Assembly (NCBI GenBank): GCA_038363925.1
Contig: JAQQWL010000011.1
Location: 4,402,001-4,466,000 of the forward strand
Direction: 5' to 3'
DNA: 64,000 nt
Source: Apiospora phragmitis
Lineage: Eukaryota; Ascomycota; Sordariomycetes; Amphisphaeriales; Apiosporaceae
This document shows, piece by piece, positions 13,407-26,200 of the stretch (its first letter is position 1; every line of letters begins with the position of its first letter). Both the position numbers and the translations under genes were made by a program. A model generated the notes under the pieces. That model was not told the DNA's origin. It saw only the letters and a program-made list of their open reading frames with translations, and searched no databases.

Positions 13407-14362
13407 ATGGCGAAGGTTGACAACGATATCAAGGGACGTCTAGCACTCGTGACTGGTGCCTCTGGCGGGTAAGGCACCACTCCTTCTATTCTCGACCCGC
13501 TCCCGTTGGTCACAGGCTTGTGCACGTATAGTAGTACTGACCCTATCTCACCAGTATTGGCGCCGCTTGTGCCCGTGACCTCTGGCAACAGGGCGCCTCG
13601 CTGGCGCTGACGTGCCACAAGAACCGGGCGGCGGCCGACGCGCTCGCCCAGGAGCTATCGGCGCAGGACCAGTCGCGTAAGATCTCGGTGCACGTCGCTG
13701 ACATGGGGTCGGCGTCGGCTCTGGAGCAGCTGATGCTGGACCTCGAGGCCGAGCATGGCCAGTCCGGCCCCGACATCCTCATCGCCAATGCCGGGTACGG
13801 CCGCCGGATCCCCAACATCCTCGATATCCCGCTCGGCGAGTTCGAGTATACGCTCCGGGTCAACCTGCAGGCCCCCTTCGTGCTGGCGAAGCTGAGCTTG
13901 CCGCATATGCTCCGGCATCAATGGGGGCGCGTCGTGTTTGTGTCCAGTATTGCGGCGATTGGCGGGGGTATCAATGGGTGCCACTGTAGGTTTCTCGCCT
14001 CCTTTTGGTTTGGCTGGCATGTACTAGATAGAGACTGAAAGAAAAAAGAAAAAAAAAACCACTGACACAACAACAAACCAACAGATGCGGCATCCAAAGC
14101 GGGCCTGACTGGCATGATGAAGAACCTGGCGAACAAGCACGCCCACGTGGGCATCACGTTCAACGATGTGGCGCCGGCCATGATCGGCGAGACAGGCCTG
14201 ATCCCGGACGAGAAGACGGTCGAGGGCACGGCCGGCGACGGCAAGAACATCCCCGTTGGGCGTCTGGGCGTGCCCCAGGAGTGCGCCAATGTGGTCACGA
14301 TGCTGTGCAAGACGGGCTACATGACGGGGCAGAGTATACTGCTCAGTGGCGGCCTCAAGTAG
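13407..14362 (+). CDS. Short-chain dehydrogenase/reductase (SDR)
   Basis: NAD(P)-dependent SDR of classical type, closest in feel to 3-oxoacyl-ACP reductase/FabG-like proteins; the substrate cannot be inferred. Exons 13407-13468, 13555-13985 and 14085-14362 give 771 nt (256 aa), the usual family length. Visible: TGASGGIG cofactor loop (16-23), NAG motif, catalytic Ser in FVSSIAAIGG, and YAASK (Tyr 165, Lys 169). The Tyr codon is split by intron 2, which supports the splice model. The PG motif is replaced by APAM, and the protein ends in a typical SDR C-terminus (TGQSILLSGGLK). Exons 2 and 3 are strongly GC-rich. The gene lies head-to-tail behind the kinesin gene with no evident functional link. 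Confidence 0.88.
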
Positions 14363-15051
14363 TTCCCAATAGCCATGCGTTTAGAGCAGGGCCTTCATCG
14401 ATAGGAACTTGGAAGTTGCTCGCCATTAAAAGGGCTGCTCTGCCAAATTCCCATAACTCAATCAAATCGATTTCTGGGAGTATCCCATCATGGCTTCGAT
14501 CAAGAAACTAGTCCAATCAGCCAGTCATCGATGTGGGAAATGCCGGCCTCCGCAATCCCCACCCCTCCCCTGTGGTTTACTGGCCGTAAGGCAATCTACA
14601 AGTAAAAAACAGCATTGAAGCACGTCATCAACGTACCCAGGTTGTTTTGGTGGGGGAATCAGGGCGCAATTAGTGATTGAAGGAGCAGCGGCCGCCCCGA
14701 GCCAGGGGGTTTAGCTCTCTCCGTGGCTGATGCTTCCCTGAGCAATAAGAGTATCGTAATCAGACTCTATCAGGCGAATTGAAATTGGTTCTTCTTCGAT
14801 GTATTGCCAAATATACCAAAGGCTAAACTAAATTTCATATTCAACAATGCTGTCGCAAAGCCGTACATTTCTCTCTCGCCCTAGACACTCCTTTCTTCTA
14901 CTTATAATATAATTTGCGTGCGTTGTTCATCACGGCGGTGCAGTGCATATAACCGCTGTCGCATCGATTTGCTAGCCCTCCATCAAATACCTAGAAAGCC
15001 CCGCCATCAACCACCAGGGCGCCCGTGAAAGCGACAGCTACCCTGTCGCCA
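14363..15051. other. Intergenic region
   Basis: No gene recognised. It contains C-rich stretches with CCCCT elements near 14560 and AT-rich sequence near 14800-14910, and likely serves as the SDR 3' end and the promoter of the glycosyltransferase gene. Confidence 0.45.
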
Positions 15052-16076
15052 ATGGCCGACGGAAAGAGGGGAGTCGAATCAGACAGAGGTGAATAGAGTT
15101 TACAGTTGCATTCTGTGCTTCGGACAGCCACACTAAAGTACTGACTTGAATCGCGCCTCTAGTCTGGACGACTCTGATCACGAATAATGCCTACCTCTCG
15201 GGTCTCTTGACCCTCGACTTCTCGCTCAAACAGCACAAGTCCAAATACCCCCTCGTCGCCCTCTATACCGATAGCTTCCCCGAGTCCGGCCGGGCCGCCC
15301 TGGCCGCGCGCGGCATCCCTGCGCAGCGCATCGAGTACCTGCTGCCGACCCAGGGCAAGGACTACAGCAACGACCCGCGCTTCTACGACTGCTGGTCCAA
15401 GCTGACGCCCTTTTCGCTGGAGCAGTACGCGCGCGTCGTCCAGCTCGACTCGGACATGCTGGTCCTGCGCAACATGGACGAGCTCATGGAGATGCCGCTC
15501 GACGACCCGGCCGACGTGGTCCGGGGCGAGGGCGCCCGCGTCTTCGCGGCCGGCCACGCCTGCGTCTGCAACCCGCTGCGCAAGCCGCACTACCCGGCCG
15601 ACTGGGTCCCCGCGCACTGCGCCTTCACGCACCAGCACGCCGACCCGGCGCGCGCGCAGGACGAGGGCATCGACCCGGCCGTGGGGCCGCTGGGCTTCAT
15701 GAACGGCGGCCTGCAGGTCGTCAACCCGAGCCGGCGGGTGTTTGCGCAGATCGTGGACTTCATGGAGTCGCACGCCGTCGACATGGACTTCGCCGACCAG
15801 TCGGTCCTGTCGGACCTGTACCGAGGCCGCTGGGTGCCGCTGCCGTACGTCTACAACGCGCTCAAGACGCTGCGCTGGCCGGGGGTCCACGCCCCCATCT
15901 GGCGCGACGACCGCGTCAAGAACGTGCACTACATCCTCGCGCCCAAGCCGTGGGACGAGATGGACGCGCAGGGCCGCTTCGTCGGCACGGACGAGTCCCA
16001 CGGCTGGTGGGTGCGCGTCAACAACGAGAGGCTGAAGTGGGAGAAGGAGAACGGAGTCCCCGTGGATGGGTTCTGA
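15052..16076 (+). CDS. GT8-family glycosyltransferase (glycogenin/galactinol synthase-like)
   Basis: Family 8 retaining glycosyltransferase using a nucleotide sugar and Mn2+; acceptor unknown. Exon 1 (15052-15088, 12 codons) is joined by an intron at 15089-15162 to exon 2 (15163-16076). The joined N-terminus leads directly into VWTTLITNNAYLSGLLTLDF, the usual start of this fold, and the total is 951 nt (316 aa). The DSD metal-binding motif sits at residues 108-110, followed by GFMNGGLQVVNPS and a HYILAPKPWDE motif that matches the family HxxGxxKPW site. No signal peptide or membrane segment, so probably cytosolic. Exon 2 is extremely GC-rich at third positions compared with its neighbours. 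The long antisense frame over it is a composition artefact. Confidence 0.9.
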
Positions 16077-16504
16077 GGTCCAGTCGCCTCCCTCCCCCTT
16101 ATCTCTTAATTTTCCCTAATCGGTTGTCGGGGTTGTTGGCAACTCCCATCCTCGTCTCCGTCGAAATGGGTTTCTAATAGGGCATATGTCCCCAAACGAT
16201 ACCTCGGTTTAGAAAAAAACAAAAAAAATTGGATAGAAGATATCGAGAGCTCGGGCATTAGCAACAGGCTATTATTATACTATATGCTCATGCTACCTCA
16301 TTATCACGTCACGTCTTGCTTCCTGCTTCCTACTTTCCTGGGGGTGCTCCCAAGCCTGAAATAACTGGAATCCATTCGTTCATCCCTGGCGATCACTCCT
16401 CTACCGAAGTATATAAGCCAATGCCTTCTGGTACCAAAGTGGTGCCCTTAATGTCATCCCCACTGGCCGCATGGTCCGTTGGCTTTTATTTATTTAAACA
16501 AAAT
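16077..16504. other. Convergent intergenic region
   Basis: Between two convergent genes. Only AT-rich sequence that would suit 3' ends, including an A-rich tract near 16216; no reading frame worth reporting. Confidence 0.4.
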
Positions 16505-16827
16505 CTAGCAGCACCAACCAGGGATACCGCTGGAGTCGCCATATGCCACCTTTGCCGGGCGGATTGCACAAGACGGTGTTCGTAATGTCCCTAGGGGAGT
16601 AGTATATCCCTATGTCATCATGATTTAGCGCTGGGAGTCAATAGACAGACACACCACATACCATCGTTGCATTGGCAGACAGCCACGTTGATGCAACACT
16701 TGGGGTCCTCAAAGGCAATGCAAGTCGGGCGAGGACTATTCGACCTGGGGAGCACCGTAGGCGAGACGGCGACTGCGTTGCGAAGAAGGCAAGTGGAAAT
16801 GGACAGTATTGAGATGAGTGCGTGCAT
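16505..16827 (-). CDS. Small secreted cysteine-rich protein (83 aa)
   Basis: Not recognised by name, but it has the form of a fungal small secreted protein or candidate effector. Exon 1 is 16827-16662, the intron 16661-16591 (71 nt, donor GTATGT, acceptor CTAG) and exon 2 16590-16505, in all 252 nt. The first 20 residues form a hydrophobic signal-peptide-like segment (MHALISILSISTCLL...). The predicted mature part has eight cysteines (36, 44, 45, 51, 53, 63, 82, 83), including a CC pair, a CQC motif and a terminal WCC. An even cysteine count, small size and signal peptide fit a disulfide-bonded extracellular peptide. Without splicing the frame would read through the donor site to a weaker 69-aa product. 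Function is not inferable from sequence alone. Confidence 0.6.
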
Positions 16828-17361
16828 AATAGTTTATGTGGTCTAATATTTTTCAGGAGGCGTTCAAGTTTCTTATAACTGGTATTTCCAAGATATAGTT
16901 CGAATTCATTGAAGCTGCCTGCGGGTACGTAAGTATACAGAACTCTTACACATAGCTATTCATCATGAATCGTACTTAGGTCATCTTTAGTGATGGGATA
17001 GCTGGTTGGCAACGGACAGGAGGTGGCTGGCACATGCAATGTTGGCCGACGAGAGTGAGAATGACACGAGTGCATGCGGATACTGAAACAACGAAAAAGG
17101 TTTTCATCCATGGAAGGTGAGGCCTGCCAAGGTACTCTGCTCGAGATCGCAGCTTCATGGGGTAAATGAGAGTCAGCCGTGTTCGACGCACCGAACATCA
17201 GGCAGTTGTTGCGTTCGAAGGTAGGTGTGCTCAATCCCCCAATCTACTTGCAAACAGACATCGTCGTCTTGGATCAGTGCTCTTATTCAATAAGCTTCAG
17301 TCTCTTGGATCCATTCCAATTTGTTTTTTGGTGATAACTGGTTCTATCATTACACCATAAA
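16828..17361. other. Divergent intergenic region
   Basis: Lies between the start of the secreted-protein gene (-) and the start of the MFS gene (+), so it probably holds both promoters. No reading frame or clear element was recognised. Confidence 0.4.
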
Positions 17362-19565
17362 ATGCAAGAGTCGGCCAAGAAGAAGTCCAGTTGGAGGCCC
17401 TCCGAGGAGACCTACAACGATGGCTTGCACGACGTAGCACTGGACGACGAGGCGGCTCGCCGACAAGAGTATCACCACCTTAAGCCGGCAGCCGGCGACC
17501 GCCCAGAGATGTTAGCAGCACTTTTCACGAATTCGCCTTCGTCACGCTGATAGCCATGGCTGCTGCCTCTTCCGTCTTCCTCCAGAGATCCATGGTCGTG
17601 ATTGCGGCCGACGTGGCAGATGCTCTGGACATGTCGCCCGCAGAGATGGCGTGGAGTACCGCAGCCTCGGGGTTCGTCGTTTCTTCTAGCACCATGTGGC
17701 TAACGAGATCCGCACTGGAATACTGATGATCTCGAATGCAGTCTAGCAACGGGCGCCCTACTCATCCCCTTCGGCCACCTCGCCGACACCAACATAGTGT
17801 CGAGAAAGACGTTCCTCCTTCTCAGCTTGGCGGCTTACGCGCTCCTCGTTGCTCTCACTTCGTTTGCCCCCGGCGGTGTAATTTTCGACTTGATGGCCGG
17901 ACTCATGGGCGTCGCCTGTGCGGCTACCATCCCCGCCGCCGTCGGCATTCTCAGCCTCGTATATCGTCGTGCCTCCCGCCGGAAGAACATTGTCTTCTCT
18001 TCCTTCCTTATGGGAAGTCCTGCCGCTACGGTCGTCGGCGGCCTGGTCTCTGGCAAGCTCGCGTCGGCCTATAGCTGGAAAACCCCCTTCATCTTCTTGG
18101 CTGCGCTGTATGCTTTCATCACCGTACTCGGCTGCTTCTTCGTCCCAAACGTCGTCCCGGGCGCTTCGCCAGACACATTTGCCGCGAAGCCTACACAGTT
18201 CTCAAGCCCCTCTTGTCATTTTATGCCTGGCACCAGAAGAAGACCAAACATGATCTGGCCGTCTCTGGCCAAGTTCGACTGGATGGGCACCTTTTTGCTT
18301 CTGGCTGGCACCCTCCTATTTGCGGTAGCCTTGACAATAGGCCCGGGACAGTCGTGGGAAACGCCCACTGTCATACTGTTGCTACTTCTTGGAATCCTTC
18401 TCTTTGGCTGTTTTGTTGTTTAGGAGAATGCAACCAAGACGCCTATGATACCTCGGGATGTCTGGGAAGACTGGAACCTTATCGTGGTGTGTTGATGTGA
18501 TGGGAATACCATGGCCTGCGCTGTCTTCTGCTAACATTGGTGATAGATCACCCTGAGCACACTGAGCAGCTCCATTGCATTCTGTTCTGGAGTATTCTGG
18601 ATCTCTATGTATCTGCAGAGGATAGAGGGCCTTAGTCCCTTCGATGTTGCAGTCAGGTTGCTGCCGCAGGCTCTGGTAGGATTGTTCTTTAGCCCAGTGA
18701 TCGGACTTTTCATGAACAAGATTTCTGGCACCGTGATACTTGGTGTTGCTGCATTTTGCTCAGTGGCAAGTAACGGCCTTCTGGTGTTTCTCCGACCTGG
18801 AAGCAAGTATTTTACTTGGATCTTTCCCTCCCTCCTGCTTAGCACCGTTGGGATGGACTGGACCATGAATGTGGGATCGGTAAGCTTTTCCAGGACGATA
18901 TTGTTTACTCTTACTGAACTGGAATTATTGCAGCTGTTTATTTTATCAAGTCTTCCCTGAGGCACCATTCCATTGGCGGCTCACTGTGGCAGACGACGGC
19001 AAGACTCGGTGTTCCGCTTGGTTTGGCCATTATTACTGCGGTCTGGTCATCCTTTAACGACAAAAGGGGACTATTTCACCCTGAGATTGCTTACTCGAAA
19101 GTCTTCATTACCACCACAGCCTTCGCCGGCTTCTCTCTTCTCGTGACACCGCTTATCCGTATCGGTAAACAGGGTAGCTCTACCGGGGCAGAAGACAGCG
19201 AGGACATCCAACAAGTACACCAGCCCAGAAATGGACGATCAGCCACCGACACGATATCCTCCGTAACAGCCTCCCGGCGAAGCATGACACGATCGGCGTC
19301 TGTTGTCTCGCTCTCCTCCAAGATCGGGAGCCCGGTAACTAAGCACGGTACAAGTGCGACGGAGCAGCCCCTATCCCAGGAAACGGCCGTATGGGTGATC
19401 TGCGAGCGATGCGGTTGCGGTGAAAAGCAGAGGGCTGTCGGAGATCCGGCGAGATACTTCGATGATTCCAACATAGAAGAGCTGCAGAAGCCCAATCATG
19501 ACATGATCGTGAACTGGTCAAGGAAGCCCTCCCCCTTGGCCCATCGCCCCCCACGCGACTTTTGA
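17362..19565 (+). pseudogene. MFS drug:H+ antiporter-like transporter, interrupted
   Basis: Major facilitator superfamily protein, probably of the 14-helix DHA2 multidrug type, in the plasma membrane. Likely exons are 17362-17671, 17742-18486, 18547-18879 and 18934-19565. Many hydrophobic helices are clear, as is the loop GHLADTNIVSRKTFLL after helix 2. There is a long hydrophilic Ser-rich C-terminal tail. Three defects are seen. One base is lost near 17512, between GDRPEM and the conserved SSTFHEFAFV. An in-frame TAG at 18421-18423 follows GCFVV, where the family has Trp-Glu. The frame is also off by one at the last splice (18879/18934), which one extra G at the donor would repair. Two may be assembly errors; the TAG is a substitution. 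The gene is either a decaying copy or depends on stop-codon editing. Confidence 0.75.
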
Positions 19566-20225
19566 GATAACCACGTGGGCATTGTTGCTCTGAGGCATCT
19601 TTTACCCAGTTTTGGAAGAGTATTGTACCGAGACCACCTTGGCCATTACGAAATCTGTACTAGATACCCACGAGGAAGGCATGGGAATGCGCCACGAGGG
19701 AGAGATTTTGGAGTATCTGTAGCATTACTACATGCACCTATACAGGGGAGACTCTGGGGCTCATCTAATTATTAGAACAGCTGCAAACCATAGCAAACTC
19801 TTGATAATTCCTATCGATACATCTGAATATCAGAGGAAATCTCGTCCCACCATCTCCAATGTTGCTGTCACCTCCCCTTGCACTCGACTGCAATCAATAC
19901 AGAACGTTATTGACAAGAACACAAACAAGTAAATAAAAGTCCAATCTTGGTAGTGGTAATGGTATCTATCGCAAAGGAATGCCCCGCCCCGTTCCTATTC
20001 CTGAATTGTTTCGCCAATCTATGATGATGATGATGATGATGTTGATGTTGATGATAATGCCATGCTTTCATTTGCCTTCGTCTGATTCATGAGCAATGGA
20101 GCGATGATATGAGATGAGAGATGTACACACAAAAGTTGAAAAGGAAAGAAAATGACGAGAGCCGAACATCCCTGTATCCATACGCCATTTCGCCAGACCC
20201 TGGCGGCTGTCTGCAGTCTGGGTCT
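19566..20225. other. Convergent intergenic region with GAT/ATG microsatellite
   Basis: 3' ends of the MFS gene (+) and ATG2 (-) face each other. It contains a trinucleotide tract (ATG)n at about 20021-20056. No gene recognised. Confidence 0.45.
20021..20056. repeat. Trinucleotide microsatellite (ATG)n, imperfect
   Basis: Seven uninterrupted ATG/GAT units followed by GTT-interrupted units, in the convergent spacer downstream of ATG2. Confidence 0.8.
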
Positions 20226-23200
20226 TTAGTGTTTCTTATATTTCTAAGCAAATATTAATATTAGTAAGATGATACTCGACAGGTGATACAGAGTGAGGGT
20301 AGTAGGAGAGGAACGGCACTTACCTCGTCGATACGTCGCCTATTCTGGGGATCCAGGGCGTTCGTAGCGCCCATGAGGGTCTGCCCGATGGCCTTGCTCG
20401 AGCCGATGAGGGGGCGGAAGATGATGGTCGGGGCGCGCTTGAGGACGGCCTTGGCGACGCCCTGGGCATTCTGGCTTTCCATGACCTCGCCTGGCACGGC
20501 GATGATGGCGTCTCGGGCCATGTGGAGGTCGCGGGTCAGGCTCGAGTAGGCCCCGCGGAGACCTTGGACCACGCCGGTCGGCTGGTCGGCGTACAAGCTG
20601 ATCTGCTTGGTCTCCTCGGTATCGAAGTCATCATCGTCCTCCCAGTTGCCTTCGCGTGCCGATGAGTCGGGCGGCTTGGCCAGGATGCCTTCTGCGCCCT
20701 GCAGCATGTACTGGGTCCCGACGGCCACCTTCGCGCCAAGCTTGACGATCTCGGTACCTGTCGTCTTGGCGAACGCGGCTGCGCCCTTCCCGAGGCTGCG
20801 AACAATCTTTCCGTCCTTCTGGTATTCCTTGATGGGTATCTCGATGAGGTTCTTGAAACCGCTGCCGACATTGACGAGCGAGCGGACAGGCGCCAGACCC
20901 GCCAGGATGCCAGGGAGCTGGTTGCGTTTGATGTCGGGCATCCAGATGTCGTTGAGCATTTGGCCTAGCCTGTCGAAGCCCGAGACGCCGTACACTATGG
21001 TGTGTCGCAACACCATCCTCGCCTCGTCCAGGACAAGGAAGTTCATGAATTCTGTGGTGTGGCCGGAGCGAAGACCGGCATAGTCAACGCGCTTGGGCTT
21101 GAAGTCGAGCTTCACAGGAACTGAATTGACTTCGGCTCTTTGCACAAACGGCACGTCGGCAGGCGAGGCGTGCGTAGGCACCGACTCGTCCTTGAACTCG
21201 AAGAAACGAGTGATGAAGTCCAGAGCGTCCTGATCCACATGCAGCCGTAACGGTAGCAATGTTGCCTTGACGACGAGCTCCGAGGCAGCCAGTTCCGCCA
21301 CAGGTTTGACATTGAGGATTTCCAAGTGAACCATGCTGGTGCCCAGCTCTCGCTCTCCAGCATCTTGGTCGTACGTGGCAAACTTCTTCCAGGTTGACGT
21401 AGGCACGTGGTCGAAAACATCAAGATCCTTGACGCGCACATCTACAGAACTCTTGGTCTCGCCGGAATCGTCCGGGAACGCCACCAAGTCGACATTGATT
21501 CCCTTCAGCTCAAACGTGATTTTGTGTCGCTTGCTACGATTCAGTCTCAACTTCCTCTTCGGACGCTTAGCACCTATGCGACTTGGCGTGGCTGTCATGG
21601 CAGTCGTCGCTATCGACTCCGTCTCCGTTGCGTTATCGTTGAGCTGCTGGTTAATAGCCTGCGCGAGCTCTTGGGGGTCTCGGTTCGCCGGTACCCCAAT
21701 ATAGATGGAATTGAATAAGAAGTCGCCAATGACAGTTTCCTCTTCTTCGATCATTGCCTCCATATCGGCCGTCACCCGAGGATTGTCGAGTCGTGCTCGC
21801 CTTTCGTTGGCTCTGCTCTCGACATCTTCCACAGCTTGGGTGATGACTTGGCGTGTACGGTCCCAGTCAAACCCATCAAACAGGTTCCAAATAACGTGAA
21901 CATCTCGTACACGTACGGTCAACGGGCTTCTCCGAACCGATGAATCGTTCGACTCATCGTAGGCATTCTTCGCCGAGTTCCACCTGTGAGCCGTGCCCTT
22001 GATGACTGACCCGGAACCGAAATAATTGTCGTGGATCACCAGGTCTTCGTCGTCGACCATTGATGGTTGGCTGCTGAAATTCGTGAGTAAGACACCATCG
22101 CTGGTGTCGTGCGCTGTCGTGCGGTCTGACATGAATGAGTCCCCGACGACGCCGAGTTCTTCATCAGCGGCTGTAGTATCGTCGTAGAATTGTGAGTTGA
22201 CATCAAGCGGGCTCGACTGACTGGAAGTTTGTGAGTCAAGACCCTCCAGTTCTCCGCCACCAAGCTCTTGAGCCAGACCGAAATCATCATCGAAATCATA
22301 CATGCCTTCAGCCTGCCCAAATGCGTCTGCGGAGATGGAGGCTAGAAGATCCTGTACTGGAACGACCTCGGTTTGATATTTCTTTTCTTTGCTAGGCGGA
22401 GTCGGCGGTTGCAGAGCGTTCATGAGCGCAATCATGGTCTGGGTAGAGTCGGCGCACGTCTCCAATACAAGAAGGTCATCTCGAACCTCCACGTCGACAA
22501 ACTTCGATCCGTCAATCTTATTGGAACCAACCATGATGTTCGCCTTGGCTGAAGAGATATAGCAAATATCAATGTAGCCCCTTGCGCATAGTGCCGCGAC
22601 TTGCTCTGTAGAAACATTCGAGTTGTGGCGGCGCGTCAGATAAGATGGCGCTGAGTCCAGTGAGGAGACGTTGTCGACTAAAAGGATCGACGCCTTGTTT
22701 ATGTGAGCCGAGGCGCTGGCATCATCGCCACTAGAGAGGGAGACCTCTACTTGAGCATCGGTCAGGGCTACGACCAACTTGGACGTCAAGCCGAGAGGGT
22801 TCAGTCCCAGCAGACAATCGCGAAGCATGACATCCACCTTGGTTGGCTTTCCGGCATTTGCATTACCCTTATCAGCATCATTCGGCGATTTCTTTCGCGT
22901 GATTGCCGTATGTGCCTGTTCGCCGAGGTTGGCGACCGAGGCTGCGAGCTGTGCCTCGAAATCCTGAGGAGTTGCATTCTTCTGCAAGGCCAAGAATATC
23001 GATTATCGTTGGGACACGATATTCGAAATTGAGATGTCTCATTCTCAGTTTGATGACCGGCTCCATTGCGTCGGGGATCATCCTCATCGTGAGGGCAGGT
23101 CCTTGGTTGACATTATTAGGGGCAAAGTTCGCAGACCCAACCAGTTCTTCCGTCTTGTTGCGTCGAACAGAGATAGTATTGACACCAAGGGCGACCAAAG

Positions 23201-26200
23201 AAGGGAGCGTGATATGTCCAACCTCAAAGTCCCTCAAAGACACCTGGACACTCCCAAATCGCCGGTCAACCTCGACTGCAAGATCGAATTTGCGGATGGC
23301 TACCAGCGATAAGATACCGGGTCTGTCGTCTTCGGGAAGATACTTGGCTACCGTACCCAAGCGGGCAAGTTCCTCTCCAAGAGCCGAAAGGCATTGCAGT
23401 TGTGGTATCTTGTCGACACTAACTTCCACGTCGTCCATGTTTAGTCGCAACACGGCGCCCTTTCGTCTCTGTCGGAGCAAAGTATCTACCATAATCTCAT
23501 CGTCGTTGTCGTCAAACTTGTATTTGGATGGAATGATCAACTCTAGCAAGCGTTCCAGGTCGTTATCTCTCGGTGATGTGAGATACTCTAGACGGGTGTT
23601 CATCACGACAGCTTGAATGGGCGCATCGCCCATCGATCTTCTCAGATAGGGGCCAGCGAGCTGGATCTTCGTAATGCCAATACCAACACCTTCTTCACGG
23701 GCGACCAGCTTCACAGCGCTTGTGTCTACCGAAACACTGCATTCTTTTCCAATCAGATCAAGGTGAAAACCCCCAATCCTCATGTTAACCTTGTTGTCCG
23801 ACATGGCTGATTTATCATCTGTGCGTATCGGCGCATCAAAGCGGACACCGCGTGCTTTCTTAGCCGTTCTCGTTGGACTTTTAGAGGCTGGTGAAGCGTT
23901 GGAGGTCATCGACGAGCTCATGTTCAAGAAACTACTCAGTCCTCCAAACCAACTGAAAGTGTCGTCCAACCTCTGGAGGTCTATCTTTACGTGAAGTGGT
24001 AAAGTCTTAATTTCGCATCGCGTCGACTCTGGAGATTGCACAATCTTTAACGATACATCGGCACCAGCTGATGGAAAGGCGTCCCGGACGGAGGCACGCA
24101 TCTGTAGGCGGGAGTCGAAGGAGATAATGCCATCATTTGCGTAGCCGAATATGAACTTTTGCACATCAACAGTTGTCACCGTTGTAGAATCGATGTTCTT
24201 GATCGTCACGTTCAGATTCCCTAGCGTTGTTGTTAACAGAGCATCCGCTCCGAAAGTGTTAGTACTAGGACTGAACATTCGTCTAGGACTGTCGACGACC
24301 CCTACGAGGGTCTCTAGGAACTGAATCGTAACCTGCTCTGCAGTTATTTTGATCTCAGGCATGGGGCTGTGGGCCTTGGTTGGCGCCCCTGAAACATGCG
24401 TTGGTTTGCTGGACTCTTTCAGCACGCCAAGAATTCTAGACACCACCATCGTCAAAAGAAAACCGATCGAGGCATCAAATCGGATATCAAGTGGAGCAAG
24501 ATGAACTTCAATGGAACTGTCCAAGGCCTTGTCCTCACTCGGCGGTGCTGATGAGGATTGCCCTTGGATCGGCGAAGGAGGGCTATCACGATGAGCGCTT
24601 CTATGGACAGAGAATGCTCCAGGTACATGGGGAGCTATCGATCGATCGAATGTGGATGAAGATGTCGTTAAATTACTGAAGTCCGCAGAAAGTTCGCCGG
24701 GGGAGGTAGACACATCCTTGTGGCTAGACGGGACGTATAGTGAGATTTTGTCTAGCGACAGTATTTCTTTGACCAAGCGTGCTGGGCCGCGAGGTGTTGC
24801 TACATCATCAGCCGCCGCATTGTCTGGATCCATTGACAGTATATTATTACTTTCAGCCCCCTCCACCGGGGTCCTCTCCGAGGTAGATAGGGGCCTAGAC
24901 TGCGTGATAGAAGCAAACGCGGGTTGCTCTTCGTCCTCGTGGCTTGTGATCGAGTCCTGGTTTGCCTGCCTGGCTGCGCGTGGGACCGCCGCCTCGGTTT
25001 CTTGGGGATCCACCGCCTTTGGTGAGTACCCTTGCGTGTAGGGGTCGGCATCCCAGGCACCAGGCATAGCCTGTTGTAGTTGGGACGGCTCTGCTTCAGA
25101 GAATGCACTCATATACATACTCTCAGCTTCTTCATGACTAAACATCTGAGAGCGTGCCAGATCATCATCGGGTGAGGGGGTCAACACGAACTCTCCCACG
25201 TTTGCTGCATGTGCGTCCGCGACCGGTCGTCTGAAATCGCTGTTGTTCGGGTTCCATCCCCGAAGCGGTCCAAGTGAAGGCTCAGACCGGCTATCTCGCT
25301 CCAATGAAAACCAGGGATCTGGTGGTGAAGCAACAGCAGACTGGGCAGGGCGGAAAGGGACCTCAACTGGATTCTCACGCGGCGCAAGGGCTCGTGGCGT
25401 TGAAGGATTCGACCTTATCAGCCCTTCCTCTGGGTCCTCATCTGAACCGCCCAGATCATATGGGATATCGAAGACATCCTCACCGTCTATTGATGGATGA
25501 AAATAATGGCTCTGGGCCATTTCGCTTGAACCCGCGAGGTCAGCAATGCTGTCTGCCATCTGTGAGGGCTCTTGGAAGGGAGGTTGCCGCCCTACGGCAA
25601 CAGGCGAATTCGTTCGGACCGAAGATGGCATAGATGGTGTTCGTGATAGCGTGGAGAAGACGTTGGCTTCTGTTATTAGTGCAGCTCGAATCTTGTTGAG
25701 GGCAATATGACGTTTGCCGTCTTGGGGACGGCCAAAGGCGTTTGGTGGTCTTCTGCCACTTGGGCTTGGGTAGTGACTCCTTCGACATCGATATCGTCAA
25801 TGGCCAGCTGAAAGGTGACCAACTCCGGTGTTGTCGAATGGACCTCCACCGGGACGGCAACATCTAACTGGAATGTGACGCCTTTTATGGTAACCTGAGT
25901 TCTGTCTACGACACCTTGCAGGAAATCGGCCAGGAAAACAGGCAGAGATAGCGGCTGGCCAGTCCCGACCGGCAGTTCCTCGTCGCTACCATCTTCGCTG
26001 GTGCTGGCAACGGAGGCTGCCAGGTCCTGGGTCTCAGCCTCGAGAGCAGCTTGAAGTTTTGCCTTTTCGGTGACTGGCTGCGTCTCCAAGAACGATTGAG
26101 CAAGGTCCATGGCGTCAGGCACGATCTCGCCATTTTCGGTTCCGGTGGTTTTTGCTGCTTTCCTACCGCGCGACTGGTTTGTTTCGTCTTTTGTTGCCTC

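Noticed and set aside
15159..16001. 280-aa antisense frame over the GT8 gene
   Set aside because: Arg/Val/Asp-rich shadow caused by very high GC3 of the real gene; no motif.
13407..19565. Secondary-metabolite cluster (SDR, glycosyltransferase, MFS)
   Set aside because: No PKS, NRPS, terpene cyclase or similar core enzyme; GT8 and SDR are generic.
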